A DNA stretch of 64,000 bases, taken from positions 62,001-126,000 of the forward strand of contig JAPYMA010000127.1 of NCBI GenBank assembly GCA_035041965.1. The letters run 5' to 3'. The stretch is from Anisakis pegreffii (taxonomy: Eukaryota; Nematoda; Chromadorea; Rhabditida; Anisakidae). The notes under the pieces were generated by a model, which saw nothing but the letters and a program-made list of their open reading frames with translations, was not told the origin of the DNA and did not search any database. The position numbers were made by a program, and so were the translations under genes. Below, piece after piece: positions 15,101-25,599 of this stretch (position 1 is the first letter of the stretch; the number at the start of each line of letters is the position of its first letter).

Positions 15101-18100
15101 CAACTCGCAAAAGTCGTCCAGTTGTTTGAGATAATGAAACTGGACTTCCCATCGTTTCATACGTTGTTCATTCCGTTCCCCCAAATATTCAAGTCAGTGT
15201 GCCTCAGCACAGACAGAAAATGAATCAGTAGTACATTGATTCCACACAGTTGAAGTGTTAAATGATTATCGATTGCCTGAGCAACGAAAATTTCAATGGC
15301 AACCTCATCGAAACCGGACTGAACAAAACTCAAAAGTTCACATACAGTGGTCTTATGATCGACCAGTCAATTCCTTCGAAAAGAGTTCGTTTACTGCAGT
15401 CAAGCAGTCGATGAAAGCAAAATCATTTTTTAGGAAATTTATCGCCGAGAATATCTGCTCCCCTCTTTAGGCAAAATGCTAAATCGCTGAGGCGTACAAA
15501 TTCCCTTGGGAATGCTAAATCCGAAAAACAAATCGATACGACTATTCTGATGGATGCTGTAACAGTAAATGGCAACACAATATGCATTACGATGGAAAAC
15601 TTAAATTTCGTGAAACAGAAATCGCGTTTGGCTGAGAATGCCATCGAGATTGGAGATGTGAATGGTTGGAGAAAATAACCTGATGAATTTTTCTGTCGAA
15701 ACAGATCATTTGATTTGATAACAACCGTATGGCTGCTTGCGTTGGATGATTGTGATAAGGACTGATTGAAAGTGGTACGTGGAACGTCGCTGTATTCAAC
15801 AATATCACTGCTCCATCGAATGTCATTCTGATGTATTGATACGAACTAATTTCAGTGATACTGATGAGTAATTAATAGATTGCTTGATTAGTTCGCTTCG
15901 AATTGTCGCAAATTTTTATTGCGGTACTCGTTTGGCTTTTGTTGAATGCTGATCAACGACTTCGTTTCAACGAATAAGTACTGCATTCACTTGCATCTAG
16001 CAGATATTGTTCAGAAATTTGTTTGTGATTGCAGAGCTAGCTGTTATTGGTGAAATGAGAGAAGAGAAAATGACAGAAGAGGTAATTTTCAGAAGAAACA
16101 AAAGTTTCAAAATAAATGAAATTGAACCTTCTCTAATGGTGGTTGCGGGATGCTGGTTACCGGTGCTTCTGTAGTGAACCTGTAACAAAAAACAATTGCG
16201 ATCATCAATATTCAGAAGACACAAAAAAACAATTCCAGAACTGTATACCTCTTCATTCTTTCGTCAGTGTAATTGAACCGAAAAGCTCATGCTCATGAAC
16301 TTATGCTGGTTGGTCTGTGAACTAGCTGAACTTCAGTCTCAAATCAACTTTCTCAAATCAACACGCAGAACAAATTATGCTCCTATGAGATACAAGAACG
16401 TGAACAATTACTCAACAACACTCACACATATCACTCTGGGGAACGTAAACTTTTTTCAACACCAGAGTCTAGTGCCTCACTAATAGTAAGCATTCATGTG
16501 GAAGGCGATTTTTTCAAGTGGAACAAATTTTCGTCTCTCGGGAACGCAACCAGTTCTCAACACTGAATCGCATCCTCCATTCATTTATTGATGAACTTAC
16601 CTAGTTAAACTGGAATGTCGTTCAGTTACGTTGCTAGTTTGAGTGCGCCATAACGACTGCTGCTTCGATTTCTCATTGCGATATTGTTGCTTCTTCATTT
16701 CGGAACCTTTCGTATCATCATATGATGTGTCAAACGCTCCACCACTCGACTGTGTGCTGTTTTGTGCAGTGACTGCAGTTTCGGATTTTTTCGAGGCTGA
16801 AACTGCACTTCGCAATGGTGGTTTTCCTTTGATCAGAACATTGGTTGCAGTGGTCTTCGAACGTTCGGCAGTTTCCCATCTGGTGCGCCGCTCATATGCA
16901 CTCGCTCGCTGCGCTTGTTTTTGTTGTTGAAGTTGTGAATTCTTTCGCGGAGCATTTCTAGACATTTCTGAGGTTGAAACATCTGAAGAAAGCGATGACT
17001 CGTTGTCGTTAGTTGGCATTTTCGGTGGCGTTCGATCGGATGAGGAGAACGGTCGAGGGCTCTTCGATGACGAAGAAACTGCTCTATCCACTTTCACAAT
17101 AGCCTGCGTAACGCCAATTTGCAGTTGTCGGTTCTTGGTTTCGGGTTGCATATTTGCTGATTGGTTGCTGTCTGAATTAGATGGCGGTGCGGTTTGCTGT
17201 GAGTTGACAAGGAAATGGACCGTTTGAGATGGACCGCTTGTGGTTGGCACATCGCTGTGCTGCAAAACTTTGCTTTCAGATAGCGAAGTTGACGGTTGCG
17301 AAGACTTCTGTCGGGTGGATGGTGGTTGTAGCAATGGACGAACACGTTGACGGTGTCGTTGATTTTGGATCGCTTCCATGTCTTGCCGTTCTGGCTTGTA
17401 CCGGTTATGTGAAGCTGTAGACACAGTCTGTTTCCTTTCGATTGTTACATTTTGCAACTGCTTTTTATGAACTGATTGAGAGTCTTCTCCATTTGATCTG
17501 GGCAGCGAACCAGTTCGCTTTGAAGTGCTTCCATTTATTGTGCCTGACGTGAGACCCGATGTTTGTGACGTCGACATAGAGTGATCGATATCGCCGCTAG
17601 GCGGCTGACGTGATTCAGAAGCTGCAGACGTCGATTGGCGTGGATCAGAGACGATTCGATGCTGCTTAGGAATGCGCTCGAGTTCGGTGAACAAATCGTG
17701 TGAAGGAAACGACGTCGGGAACTTTCCAGAGAGACCGATTTCGTCTAAAAGCAGCGATAAAATTCAGCAGTGTAATACACCATTGTCAAATATTGTTCCA
17801 TGTCCTACTTTAATTTCAGTTTTCCTGCGTAGTGGTGAAATCAATAATCATCATATGTAGGTGACGATTGCGGAACACTTTCAGCAAAAGAAAGAAAACG
17901 AAAGGTATGTAAGTTTTTGAATGTCCCACCACTATGCCTTTATCAGATTAAACAGATCCGGTTATTGGCTTTATCAGCCTTAGGTTTTTCTGCTTCCGAT
18001 GCATTTCTCTCTAAGCGCTCAAAGTTTCCAATTTTGAAATGCACTCATTCAGCGATCATAAAATAATTTGAAATTCTACAATACGCTACTATCTTCTTTT

Positions 18101-21100
18101 GTCTATGGGCAAATGTGTGGTAAAATTCGTGCTCTACTTCACAAATTTTTCTCTCTTCCACTGATTACTACCACAAGAGGCGACAATCAATGAGCTCATT
18201 CGTTAACAGTCAATCATATTTTGCGATGCATTATAATTGTCCCAACTTGCACGGAATGAAAAAAAAGCATTCGAAATGATTTCGCTCAATTCATTTACAC
18301 TCTTTGTTCACCGCGTAATCATGCCAATAAAGCTTTTCGCTGCATTCCAACTACTTCCGCTCTGGTCTTTATCGTAAGACAATTTGTAAAAAGAATAATA
18401 ATTATCCGAACAATAACTTTGCGCATAACATCGCGGTTCCTCAAAAGTTGATAAAAATGCGAATTTTCGAAAGAATTTCAGTAGAGGATGTTTCTTCAAA
18501 AGGAATTTTCAGCAATAGCTGAAAGCATAATAAACTAGTAAATTACAGATGCATTTGTTATAACGTGTCTGCAAACGAATCCAGTGGCAGTCCGAATTTG
18601 TATCAAAGCATGTGCAGTTGCCGAGACCAGTCCAACTGATTCCTTCAAATGATTGCCAGCAATCATCTCTGAAAATGAGATAATATATCACAAGGATTTT
18701 ATGCAATCGTTTCAGCGGCTATGATGGATGCAGTCATGCTTATGAGCAAAAGCAATACTTATGTGTGAGTCTGAGAGAGGACTTTTTTGCTCATTTCATT
18801 CCTTGACTGACTGCATAAAATGCCGAATTTGAAGTCAGTTCATATCAAGTGATTATCAGAAGGGAAATGCGCATATTCGAATGATACCTATCTGACATGA
18901 TGCATTGATTCGATGCGTCTACAGCACATGATGAACGAAAGATATTCCACAGTTGACGACACGATACGTGCTTTAGGCACACATCGTACAGCGCACGATT
19001 ACATGAGAAATTCTCAAGAGATATTGCGCCATGTAGTAGTTCTATAAGAATTTTCATTAGTTCATTTGACAGGCACAATTCAATTCATTAACTACCTCTT
19101 GCTTCATTTTAGGAATGCATTGTCTGTTATGGTTCAATTGTTTGTGATTGATTCGAATGAAAAGATTGAACTTTAGAGCGTGAAGCTGATTAGGAAAGGA
19201 AGATGAACAGCGCAGCGCAGATTGAGGTATTAGGCGATTTGGATGCTCAATGAAGCGTTTAATGCGTAACGCCGTCTAGGATAAGAGCAAAAGTATCTAT
19301 TTATTGAAGTTGAATGATAGGTGATATTACCAAAAGTAAAATTAAGAAGGACAGCATTAAACCAATCAATCTTCAAGGAACTTAAGAAATAGACACAAAG
19401 CTGAATGCAAAGTGACAAAAGTAAGTCATCCTCGAGAAGAAGATTCAAGGCAGAGGAATTCAAATATTAGCCAATAGCCAAATGTTTCTAACGGTAAATA
19501 AAAAATTTGACAAAACAGGGATGGAATAGTGGGATGCTGAAAATTTTTCACGTGACTTGAACAGTTTGTTTGGCTTCAGGAGGGAAATGTATTGATGTGC
19601 TGTGCCTGTAGGTGCCAACCATGTGCATGATGACGAACAAGAATCGAAACGTTTCGAACCGAAACAACTTCCGAATCGCAACATGAATATCCATCTTGGT
19701 GGCTATGGTTATTCTATGTTCACTTCAGTGCGTTTTCTAAACCATATCGCATCTGCTAGCGCATTGCAAATAGCGAATTATTATATTGCGCTAAACATTT
19801 CATATTCCAAGAGGCATTACTATCAGAGGGAACATACCTCCACTGAGTTCATTCTTCCATAACTGGATTTGTTGCGATAATGGGCTACGTGTTGCTCGTC
19901 TCAGCATATCATCATTATCCATCGAGAACGAATGTGTTCCTGAGATAACGGATGGTAGTGCGCCCGAAACACCATCAATTATATCGACATTCGACGATCC
20001 GCTGATAGATCTTGAGATACGTGTTTCCCGCTCATTGTGTTCATCTAAATCGTCTTTCGGGAACTGAGCGCAGTTTTTCTTGTTGGATAGATGACGGCTT
20101 CTCGATTTCAGTACGGTGCAATTGATATTTGGATCTGAAAAAAACTCTAAAAATCATTCACACTGAAAAAATGAATGTATACGAATCAAATGTTATACTG
20201 TTGATTCGTCGATGGAAAACTAATGCACCAAAGAGCACGCAGAATACGCTGAAGATATTGGATTTTGCTAAAAAATACAATCTATATGTTCAGAGCAGCC
20301 ATTCGACTGTATCATTATTCGGTTGCGTCAATTCCTTAGAATTTTCACAGTTCCTTTAGCTGAAGCAGCTAAAATGTGTTATGTTGCAGACTAAGAAGTA
20401 GCAACCTTAAATGTTGCAGACTACGATTTATTGCGTTGAAACGAATCAATTTCAGTAGTCTTTCATAAAACACCATCACCTATGAACACTAAAAGCGAAC
20501 CTATTGCACACATGCAGCCCTCGCCAAAGTATTCAGTTATTCGCCTCGCTATACACGAGCAACGTTGTTCATCCTCTGAAAGCACGTTCAAATCGATATC
20601 ATATCGCGTATTGGTGAAATATCATAAAGCAATTCAAATCGATATCACATTTTTACGTTAGAAATTATGCAACCACCATGAATTGGAAATTGATTGCGTA
20701 CTTAACGGAGAATTTAGCGATTCATTACTAGCAGCAGTCAAAGCTGAAATACGATCACATGCTCTGAGCACATTGATCGTGATGTTAACAAGACTTTGCA
20801 ATGAATCCGACTGTCTCCACAACGATATGATCAAATGAATATTTAAGTCAAGAATGTTCACTCACGCCGTTCCTCAGCTGTAATTACACCAATTGATGGT
20901 CGCATTTGGAGTGGTGTGCTCCCGTGACCGGACAATTTTTTTAAAACGTTTTGCCTAACGACGATTTGTCTAACACATTGCCTAACGAAAGGTTTTTTAA
21001 TGGATATTTTGCCTAGTAGGCAAATTGTCCTTAGGGAAACGCCTTTAGGCAGGATGTCCGGGTACCGTGTGGTGCACTAGTGAAACACATTCACCAAGTT

Positions 21101-21699
21101 CATCAAATTTTGCTTTCATCAGGAATCCTGATTCTACACTGAATAGTTTATTCGGCTATGAGCGACAGCAACTGTGCAACAGCAACTGTGAGATGAAATG
21201 TAAAACCTATGGATTCTCTCAACTACGGTTTTCCATACCGAAGTGAGGCTAGCTGATGATACACACCTCAGCATTGGTTGAACAAATGCAAGGAAATGTT
21301 TGACGGGAAGACAAGTTCAATAGAAGACAATTGATATTCAATGAAAGTCTCGCATAACAAGACCATCATTTCAACAAAGAATTATGCAGAAGCAAATTGA
21401 TGAAATTCCAATGATTGACTGAGCAATGCAATCGCAAATGTCATTGTATAAATGTCATTCTATCATTAGCAAATAGAAGAGAAGTGTGAAAATTTTCCGC
21501 AGAAAAACTATGCAATTACTTCATGAGCGTAATCAAATCAATTTGTTATCAAAATGTAAAGAATGTATATGAATAACCTGGTGCAGTTGAGCATTTGATG
21601 ATATAATTGCGAATTTGTTGCTGACATTCTTGGTCAGCTTCACATTTGGATCGGTAATAACTGCATACATTGAATGACCAGGCTGAAATTGTTTCCACA
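5473..21699 (-). CDS. GDNF-receptor/GAS1-like cell-surface protein, probably GPI-anchored
   Basis: Large minus-strand gene. Coding exons in transcript order: 21699-21578, 20134-19838, 19041-18888, 18668-18547, 17744-16601, 16179-16128, 13369-13254, 11839-11742, 10279-10086, 9529-9186, 8970-8623, 8475-8313, 8037-7955, 7392-7269, 6987-6847, 6488-6325, 5691-5473; together nearly 1,300 residues. Phases agree at every junction except 16128/13369, where a small linker exon must be missing (15789-15726 fits the phase, but weakly). Cysteine modules of GDNF/GAS1 type: CSYYRSKCEADQEC, CNRALYDVCLKHVSC plus CWQSFEG..CTC, then CVSAHHRCERFDTC, CTEAVEKCRNDNHC and CTISQLDHC..PCYC. A 380-codon Ser/Thr/Gln-rich exon separates the first modules from the later ones. 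After it come two charged exons, a VWC-like part (CSSWCRCSQDERLTC, ACTCQSGVFIC) and a hydrophobic C-terminal tail typical of GPI anchoring. GAS1 and GFR-alpha proteins are GPI-linked co-receptors; the closest known type is the nematode GAS1 homologue (phg-1 type). The ligand and the start codon are unknown; 25586-25333 is a candidate first exon. Confidence 0.85.
6515..6735. repeat. degenerate ATAGATAATC-rich tract in an intron
   Basis: The intron between exons 6987-6847 and 6488-6325 of the GAS1-like gene contains many imperfect copies of ATAGATAAT, CATAATCCATAAA and TTTATAGATT on both strands. No fixed period is kept, so it looks like decayed simple sequence rather than a functional array. 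Confidence 0.55.
11840..16127 (-). other. long introns of the GAS1-like gene
   Basis: Apart from the exon at 13369-13254, this stretch is intronic. Two places carry cysteine-containing open frames after passable acceptors (about 13740-13600 and 14600-14480), but neither fits the phases of the neighbouring exons. The candidate linker exon 15789-15726 runs from phase 0 to phase 1, as required between 16128 and 13369, but its protein sequence is not convincing. Nothing else was recognised. Confidence 0.5.
16601..17744 (-). other. single long exon coding a Ser/Thr/Gln-rich linker (part of the GAS1-like gene)
   Basis: This is the longest continuous coding stretch in the window, 380 codons in one exon. 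It has an acceptor TGCTTTTAG before 17744 and a strong donor AG|GTAAGT after 16601. The split tyrosine codon T|AC joins it to the preceding cysteine exon, giving ..NKCIYEIGLSGK... It is dominated by Ser, Thr, Gln, Asn and charged residues with no cysteines, so it is probably disordered and heavily O-glycosylated. The frame is open to the donor, so it is not a separate gene, although it would be easy to mistake for one. Confidence 0.85.
20921..21069. mobile_element. MITE-like element, about 150 bases, in an intron of the GAS1-like gene
   Basis: The left end reads CCCGTGACCGGACA and the right end TGTCCGGGTACCGTG, which are imperfect inverted repeats of each other. Inside, the word TTGCCTAACG or close variants recur (about 20951, 20978 and 21010), with small palindromes such as TGCCTAGTAGGCA. 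Short non-autonomous elements with GTCCGG ends and repeated TTTGCCTA motifs fit a terminal-inverted-repeat MITE. There is no coding capacity, and a target-site duplication is not clear. It lies between exons 21699-21578 and 20134-19838. Confidence 0.6.
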
Positions 21700-22258
21700 C
21701 TGAAACTCGACAATCAACAATTGCAAACAGCACGATCCATTTGCTGCTCTGTCATGTCCATATCGAAAATAGCAGCATCATTCTAAGGACTGTTATGAAC
21801 TACCTTAAAATAATTCTCTCATCTGTTGGTTAAAACCTAGCATCGATATAATCTCGATTTCGTCCATCACTCATTCCAGCAGAAAAATTCATGCTTCTAG
21901 ATCACGTGCTGATGATTCTGCTCCTTCACGTGTTATAACAGTGCTGTAGTCCTGTGCTCAAATTATGAAGTGCTCATGGCATTCTTATTTCGCTGCTTAT
22001 TGGGCTGACAAAGCAGCTACCCACATATGTTCTTGTATGTGATTAAAATAGTTTTTTTTTTGTTAATCAAATGATTTTGCATAAAACGAAACCGAAAAAC
22101 TCTTGTAATTATTCACTGCATACTCTTGTCACTTTTTCGGGCGCTATTCCACACTCACGGTGATCAAATTGATATCAACACAACAGTGTTGCGCTGTCAG
22201 TTTATCCATCAAAACAAATTAATCAATTGACGCAACGATCAGAGAACTTCTCCCGAAA

Positions 22259-22375
22259 ATGATCAATTATTTCTTTTTGCTATCGGCAGTATTCCTTTGC
22301 ATTTTCGTTCATAACGGTAAACTATCCGCAGCTATCCAACGAAAAACTCAATATCAACAGATTCGTGCTAACTGA
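22259..22375 (+). CDS. possible small secreted peptide or signal-peptide exon (unidentified)
   Basis: A 38-codon open frame starts ATGATCAATTATTTC and encodes MINYFFLLSAVFLCIFVHNG followed by a polar tail of 18 residues ending at TGA. The first 20 residues look like a signal peptide: a hydrophobic core with no charges. A GTAAAC donor-like site lies at 22317, so it could instead be the first exon of a spliced plus-strand gene, but no following exon was found. It could also be chance. It lies upstream of the first firm exon of the minus-strand GAS1-like gene. Confidence 0.22.
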   Translation: MINYFFLLSAVFLCIFVHNGKLSAAIQRKTQYQQIRAN

Positions 22376-24158
22376 AAGTTACGACATGTATTCGCGGATA
22401 AACTTGACAGTTAGAAGTTGAAACGAAATCATATTTTTGCATCTATACCCTCTTGCTCGTCCTTTCCTGTGTTCAGTGTGGTTCCGCTTCATGTCTCAAT
22501 TTCAATCTCAGTCTTTCCCAACGAGTTTGACGACACTACTCTAAACCTCCTTTTTGAACAATCCATTGCTGTAAATCTGTATATTAATATGTAAATAATC
22601 TTGTTCAATTCCTTTAATACCGTTCCTTTATATCTATCTCACAATACAATTGGATCTATACTATCTATGTATAGTGATTGGATCGTCTAAAATAATGCCA
22701 CTGCTGGAACCGGCAGAAGAATCGTTCATTCATCGTATTTTCTTTATTACTGATATTAAAAATACACAATTTTTTGTTGAGACGACCGCAATCGAATTGC
22801 AAATATCGTTGTGCTTTCAGACTGCTTCAGTGAGCGACTTGAGTGAACCAAAAGTTCCGGAATTTATTAATGAGTTCTTCTTGAAGCTAATTCCAATAAT
22901 CGATCGTTTGCGTTTTGCACAACTTATCAAAATTAGTTTGATGGCTGATTTGGCCAACTGAAAAAGTTTGGTTGTATTCAATAAGTTCTTTAAATCCTCT
23001 TAAGAGTGCGCTCATTACTGCTTGTTATAAACGATTGAGCGTACTAACTGAAGTGTGGTCATTCAAACAAATTGAACCTTCACTAAAAGCACTAGTAAAT
23101 GTGTTTTCACCTCGCAGACTCGTTCTTGTGATTCAACATTTTCAATTTTTCCCTATACTCATCGTTTCAAATGAGTTGAGATCTGGAGATGGTGCTTGAG
23201 AAATCTTTTGCACGCAATTCCGATAAAATGATGCAGAAATTTAGTGATTACAAGTCGCCTCATAAACAGCCTTCGCAAAATGTAAAAGGTCAACTGCAAC
23301 AGAACGTTCATGTGGCGTGAACACGTTACGAAAACGACATTGCTGATATTTCTCATGCGATTTATTTCTATCGTGAAAGTAGCATCGTTTAGAAAAAAAA
23401 ACAATTCGGTCCGGTGGCTAGACGTCTTTGCATAGATATCGGTCATAGCAGTGTGCCCAAGTCACACATTAAATCCATAGAAATCCCTCAATAATGCACT
23501 GAATTAGACAGTGTCTCATCGAAGGATCTCCATAGATATGGAACAGGGATGAATGAATGCATTACAAAAATGTGATTTGAACCAGAATTCCAGATATGGT
23601 CATGTTCTTCGGAACTTAACTGCTTGAGAACGACTTCTTAGGTTGGCGAACGTAATTTTTCTTTATCTTTCATTTCACTCTGCCCAGGAATTGCAGGAAG
23701 TTTACTGTGGAATCGGTTCGGTGATACTTTTCATGCAAAAAAAAACAACTTAACAATGATTTTCGTCGGCATCAGAGAATTGAATGTTGTCGTGTAATCC
23801 CATTGAGCGCTTATCAAGGCATATGCTCATTCGCTAACTTTTTTCAATTACGCCTACAATTCTGTAGTGTTCGGCACTGTTTTCAGAAAGTTCCTTTGTT
23901 TCCGACAGTGAAATGTTCCACTGACGAATCAATGAGAACAACTGAAGGATGTGAAGAATGTTCGTAACACAATGACGTATTATGTGGCTATAAAGTTTCC
24001 AATGAGCGTACTTTAGAGCACAAAAGCAATCTTCAGAAATTTCAAACAAAAGCCTAATCTTAAGATGCCATAAAGACAAATTACCTTCACTTTTCATTCG
24101 AATAACAAACCATTGCAATTGCAAATGAGTTGCTGTTTGAAGCGTTGTTGTGCGATTG

Positions 24159-24182
24159 GGATGGATGGATGGATAGATGGAT
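24159..24182. repeat. GGAT microsatellite
   Basis: About six units of GGAT, one of them changed to AGAT. It lies in a non-coding stretch. Confidence 0.8.
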
Positions 24183-24309
24183 CAGCGGGGCTGTTTATTG
24201 ACGCAAATACTTGTGGATCGGATGTGAAGAAGGGAATAATGTAAAGTGATAATGACGCACAACTGCTCTGATGAATTCGCAAATTTAAAGGCTAAACGTC
24301 AATCGATTC

Positions 24310-25190
24310 TAATGAAATGTGCGGTTTGAGCAACGAATTGATTGGACGCAAGCAAAAAGTGGATGAACTGAACCTGCTGAAAGCTATTTACTGAGAGATG
24401 GATGTGTCTTTTCGGCGCTGAATTTGAATGAAGAAAATTATGCGGAACTAGTCAAGTCAGTGGGCTTTGACACAAAAAAAAAACATCCGAAATTCCTATT
24501 CCTAATGTTCAGTATCGATCGAAATAAGTTCGAGTACTGGAACGTTTCGCATGCTGATTGGTTCAATAGAGTCGGATGAAGATAGATCATAGAAAGGATT
24601 GAATCAACCGGTGAAAATAACTGCCAAGGAAATTGTGTGCTTAAGAAGAATCAAAAAGCAAAATGGCTCATCAACATCGAATTGATAAACAAACGAACGA
24701 AATGAATGTGGATGAGATATAAGCATTCAAATATTTCATCGAAAATCGAAAAGAATACAGCGATTTGTTGAGTAAAGATCACCCGAGAAAGCGGTCGTGA
24801 TCAAATACTATATTCCGGAGGCTGATGCCATGTTGGTGTTATTTCTTATGAGAGATTGAACAAGGAAGACAAAACCGTGCTAAGTGAATGTCTGTTATGA
24901 ATTCAGAGAATTATTTCCCTGTTCAAAAAGCTTTCTAGAAAATGAGTAAGCAAAAAGCAGCTGATAGAGTTCGTTGATAGCAGCATCATAAGCGTGCGTG
25001 ACTGTACTGTACACACAGTTTAGAGGCTGAACAAAGAAATAAAATGCAAGTTTGATACATAAGCTATTGTGCAGAAACTATCATTTGGCGCTCATGGATT
25101 GGTAGATACTAAACTCAAGTGGACATTCACTGATATGTTTGGTCAGCTATGAACTGGAGAGAATGATAGTCATATGTACTGTTTCAGGAA
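24310..25190 (+). pseudogene. possible decayed coding sequence of unknown family
   Basis: Read on the plus strand, successive short open stretches in shifting frames have protein-like composition. Examples are LNEENYAELVKSVGFD (24427-24474), KEYSDLLSKDHPRK (near 24750-24791), IKYYIPEADAM and FGAHGLVDTKLKWTFTDMFG (near 25090-25140). Moving between them needs several frameshifts and passes in-frame stops, so if this was a gene it is no longer one. I do not recognise the family. The longest stretch, 62 codons, could also be chance in DNA of this composition; a translated database search would settle it. Confidence 0.2.
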
Positions 25191-25332
25191 CAGAATTGAA
25201 ACGGTGGCACGTAATTAACTCGGATCGACGTGAGTAAGTTCAGTGGAGCGCATACGTGTGCATATATGGGAATGTCTATCAATCAGTAGCACTGATAAAA
25301 AGTACAAAAGAAAATAAGGGCATTCTCCAAAC

Positions 25333-25586
25333 CTGAATGTGTGATGAGCAGTAAAAGTATGTTCATGGTGCTGCACATATGAAGTATTGCGGAGCAGTAG
25401 AACGGGCCATCCCGTTACTATTGGCAGCTGCTCGATGAATTGAGCCGACGGGAATAGCACAACAACAGCAGTAACAACTAGTGCAGACAGCACAGTGATA
25501 GTGATAACACTGATGATGGAAGTTATGGACGCATCTGAGATTGTTAGAGTTAGAGTTCGAGTTGTTGAACACTGTTCCATCTTCAT
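25333..25586 (-). CDS. candidate first exon of the GAS1-like gene, signal sequence
   Basis: Starts at ATG 25586 and stays open for 84 codons to a donor AG|GTTTGG at 25332. It encodes MKMEQCSTTRTLTLT, then a long hydrophobic stretch SIISVITITVLSALVVTAVV suited to a signal peptide or signal anchor. Its phase (two bases of the last codon) matches what exon 21699-21578 needs, and joining them gives a serine. Against it: the intron would be 3.6 kb, the donor is not strong, and no spliced-leader acceptor is obvious upstream. It is the best candidate I found for the missing amino terminus. Confidence 0.3.
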
Positions 25587-25599
25587 TATTCAATAAATC

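Noticed and set aside
18308..18499. Minus-strand frame with CYAQSYCSDNYYS between two cysteine exons of the GAS1-like gene
   Set aside because: Including it would give a stop (T|GA) at the junction, whereas direct joining of the flanking exons gives a tyrosine and stays in frame.
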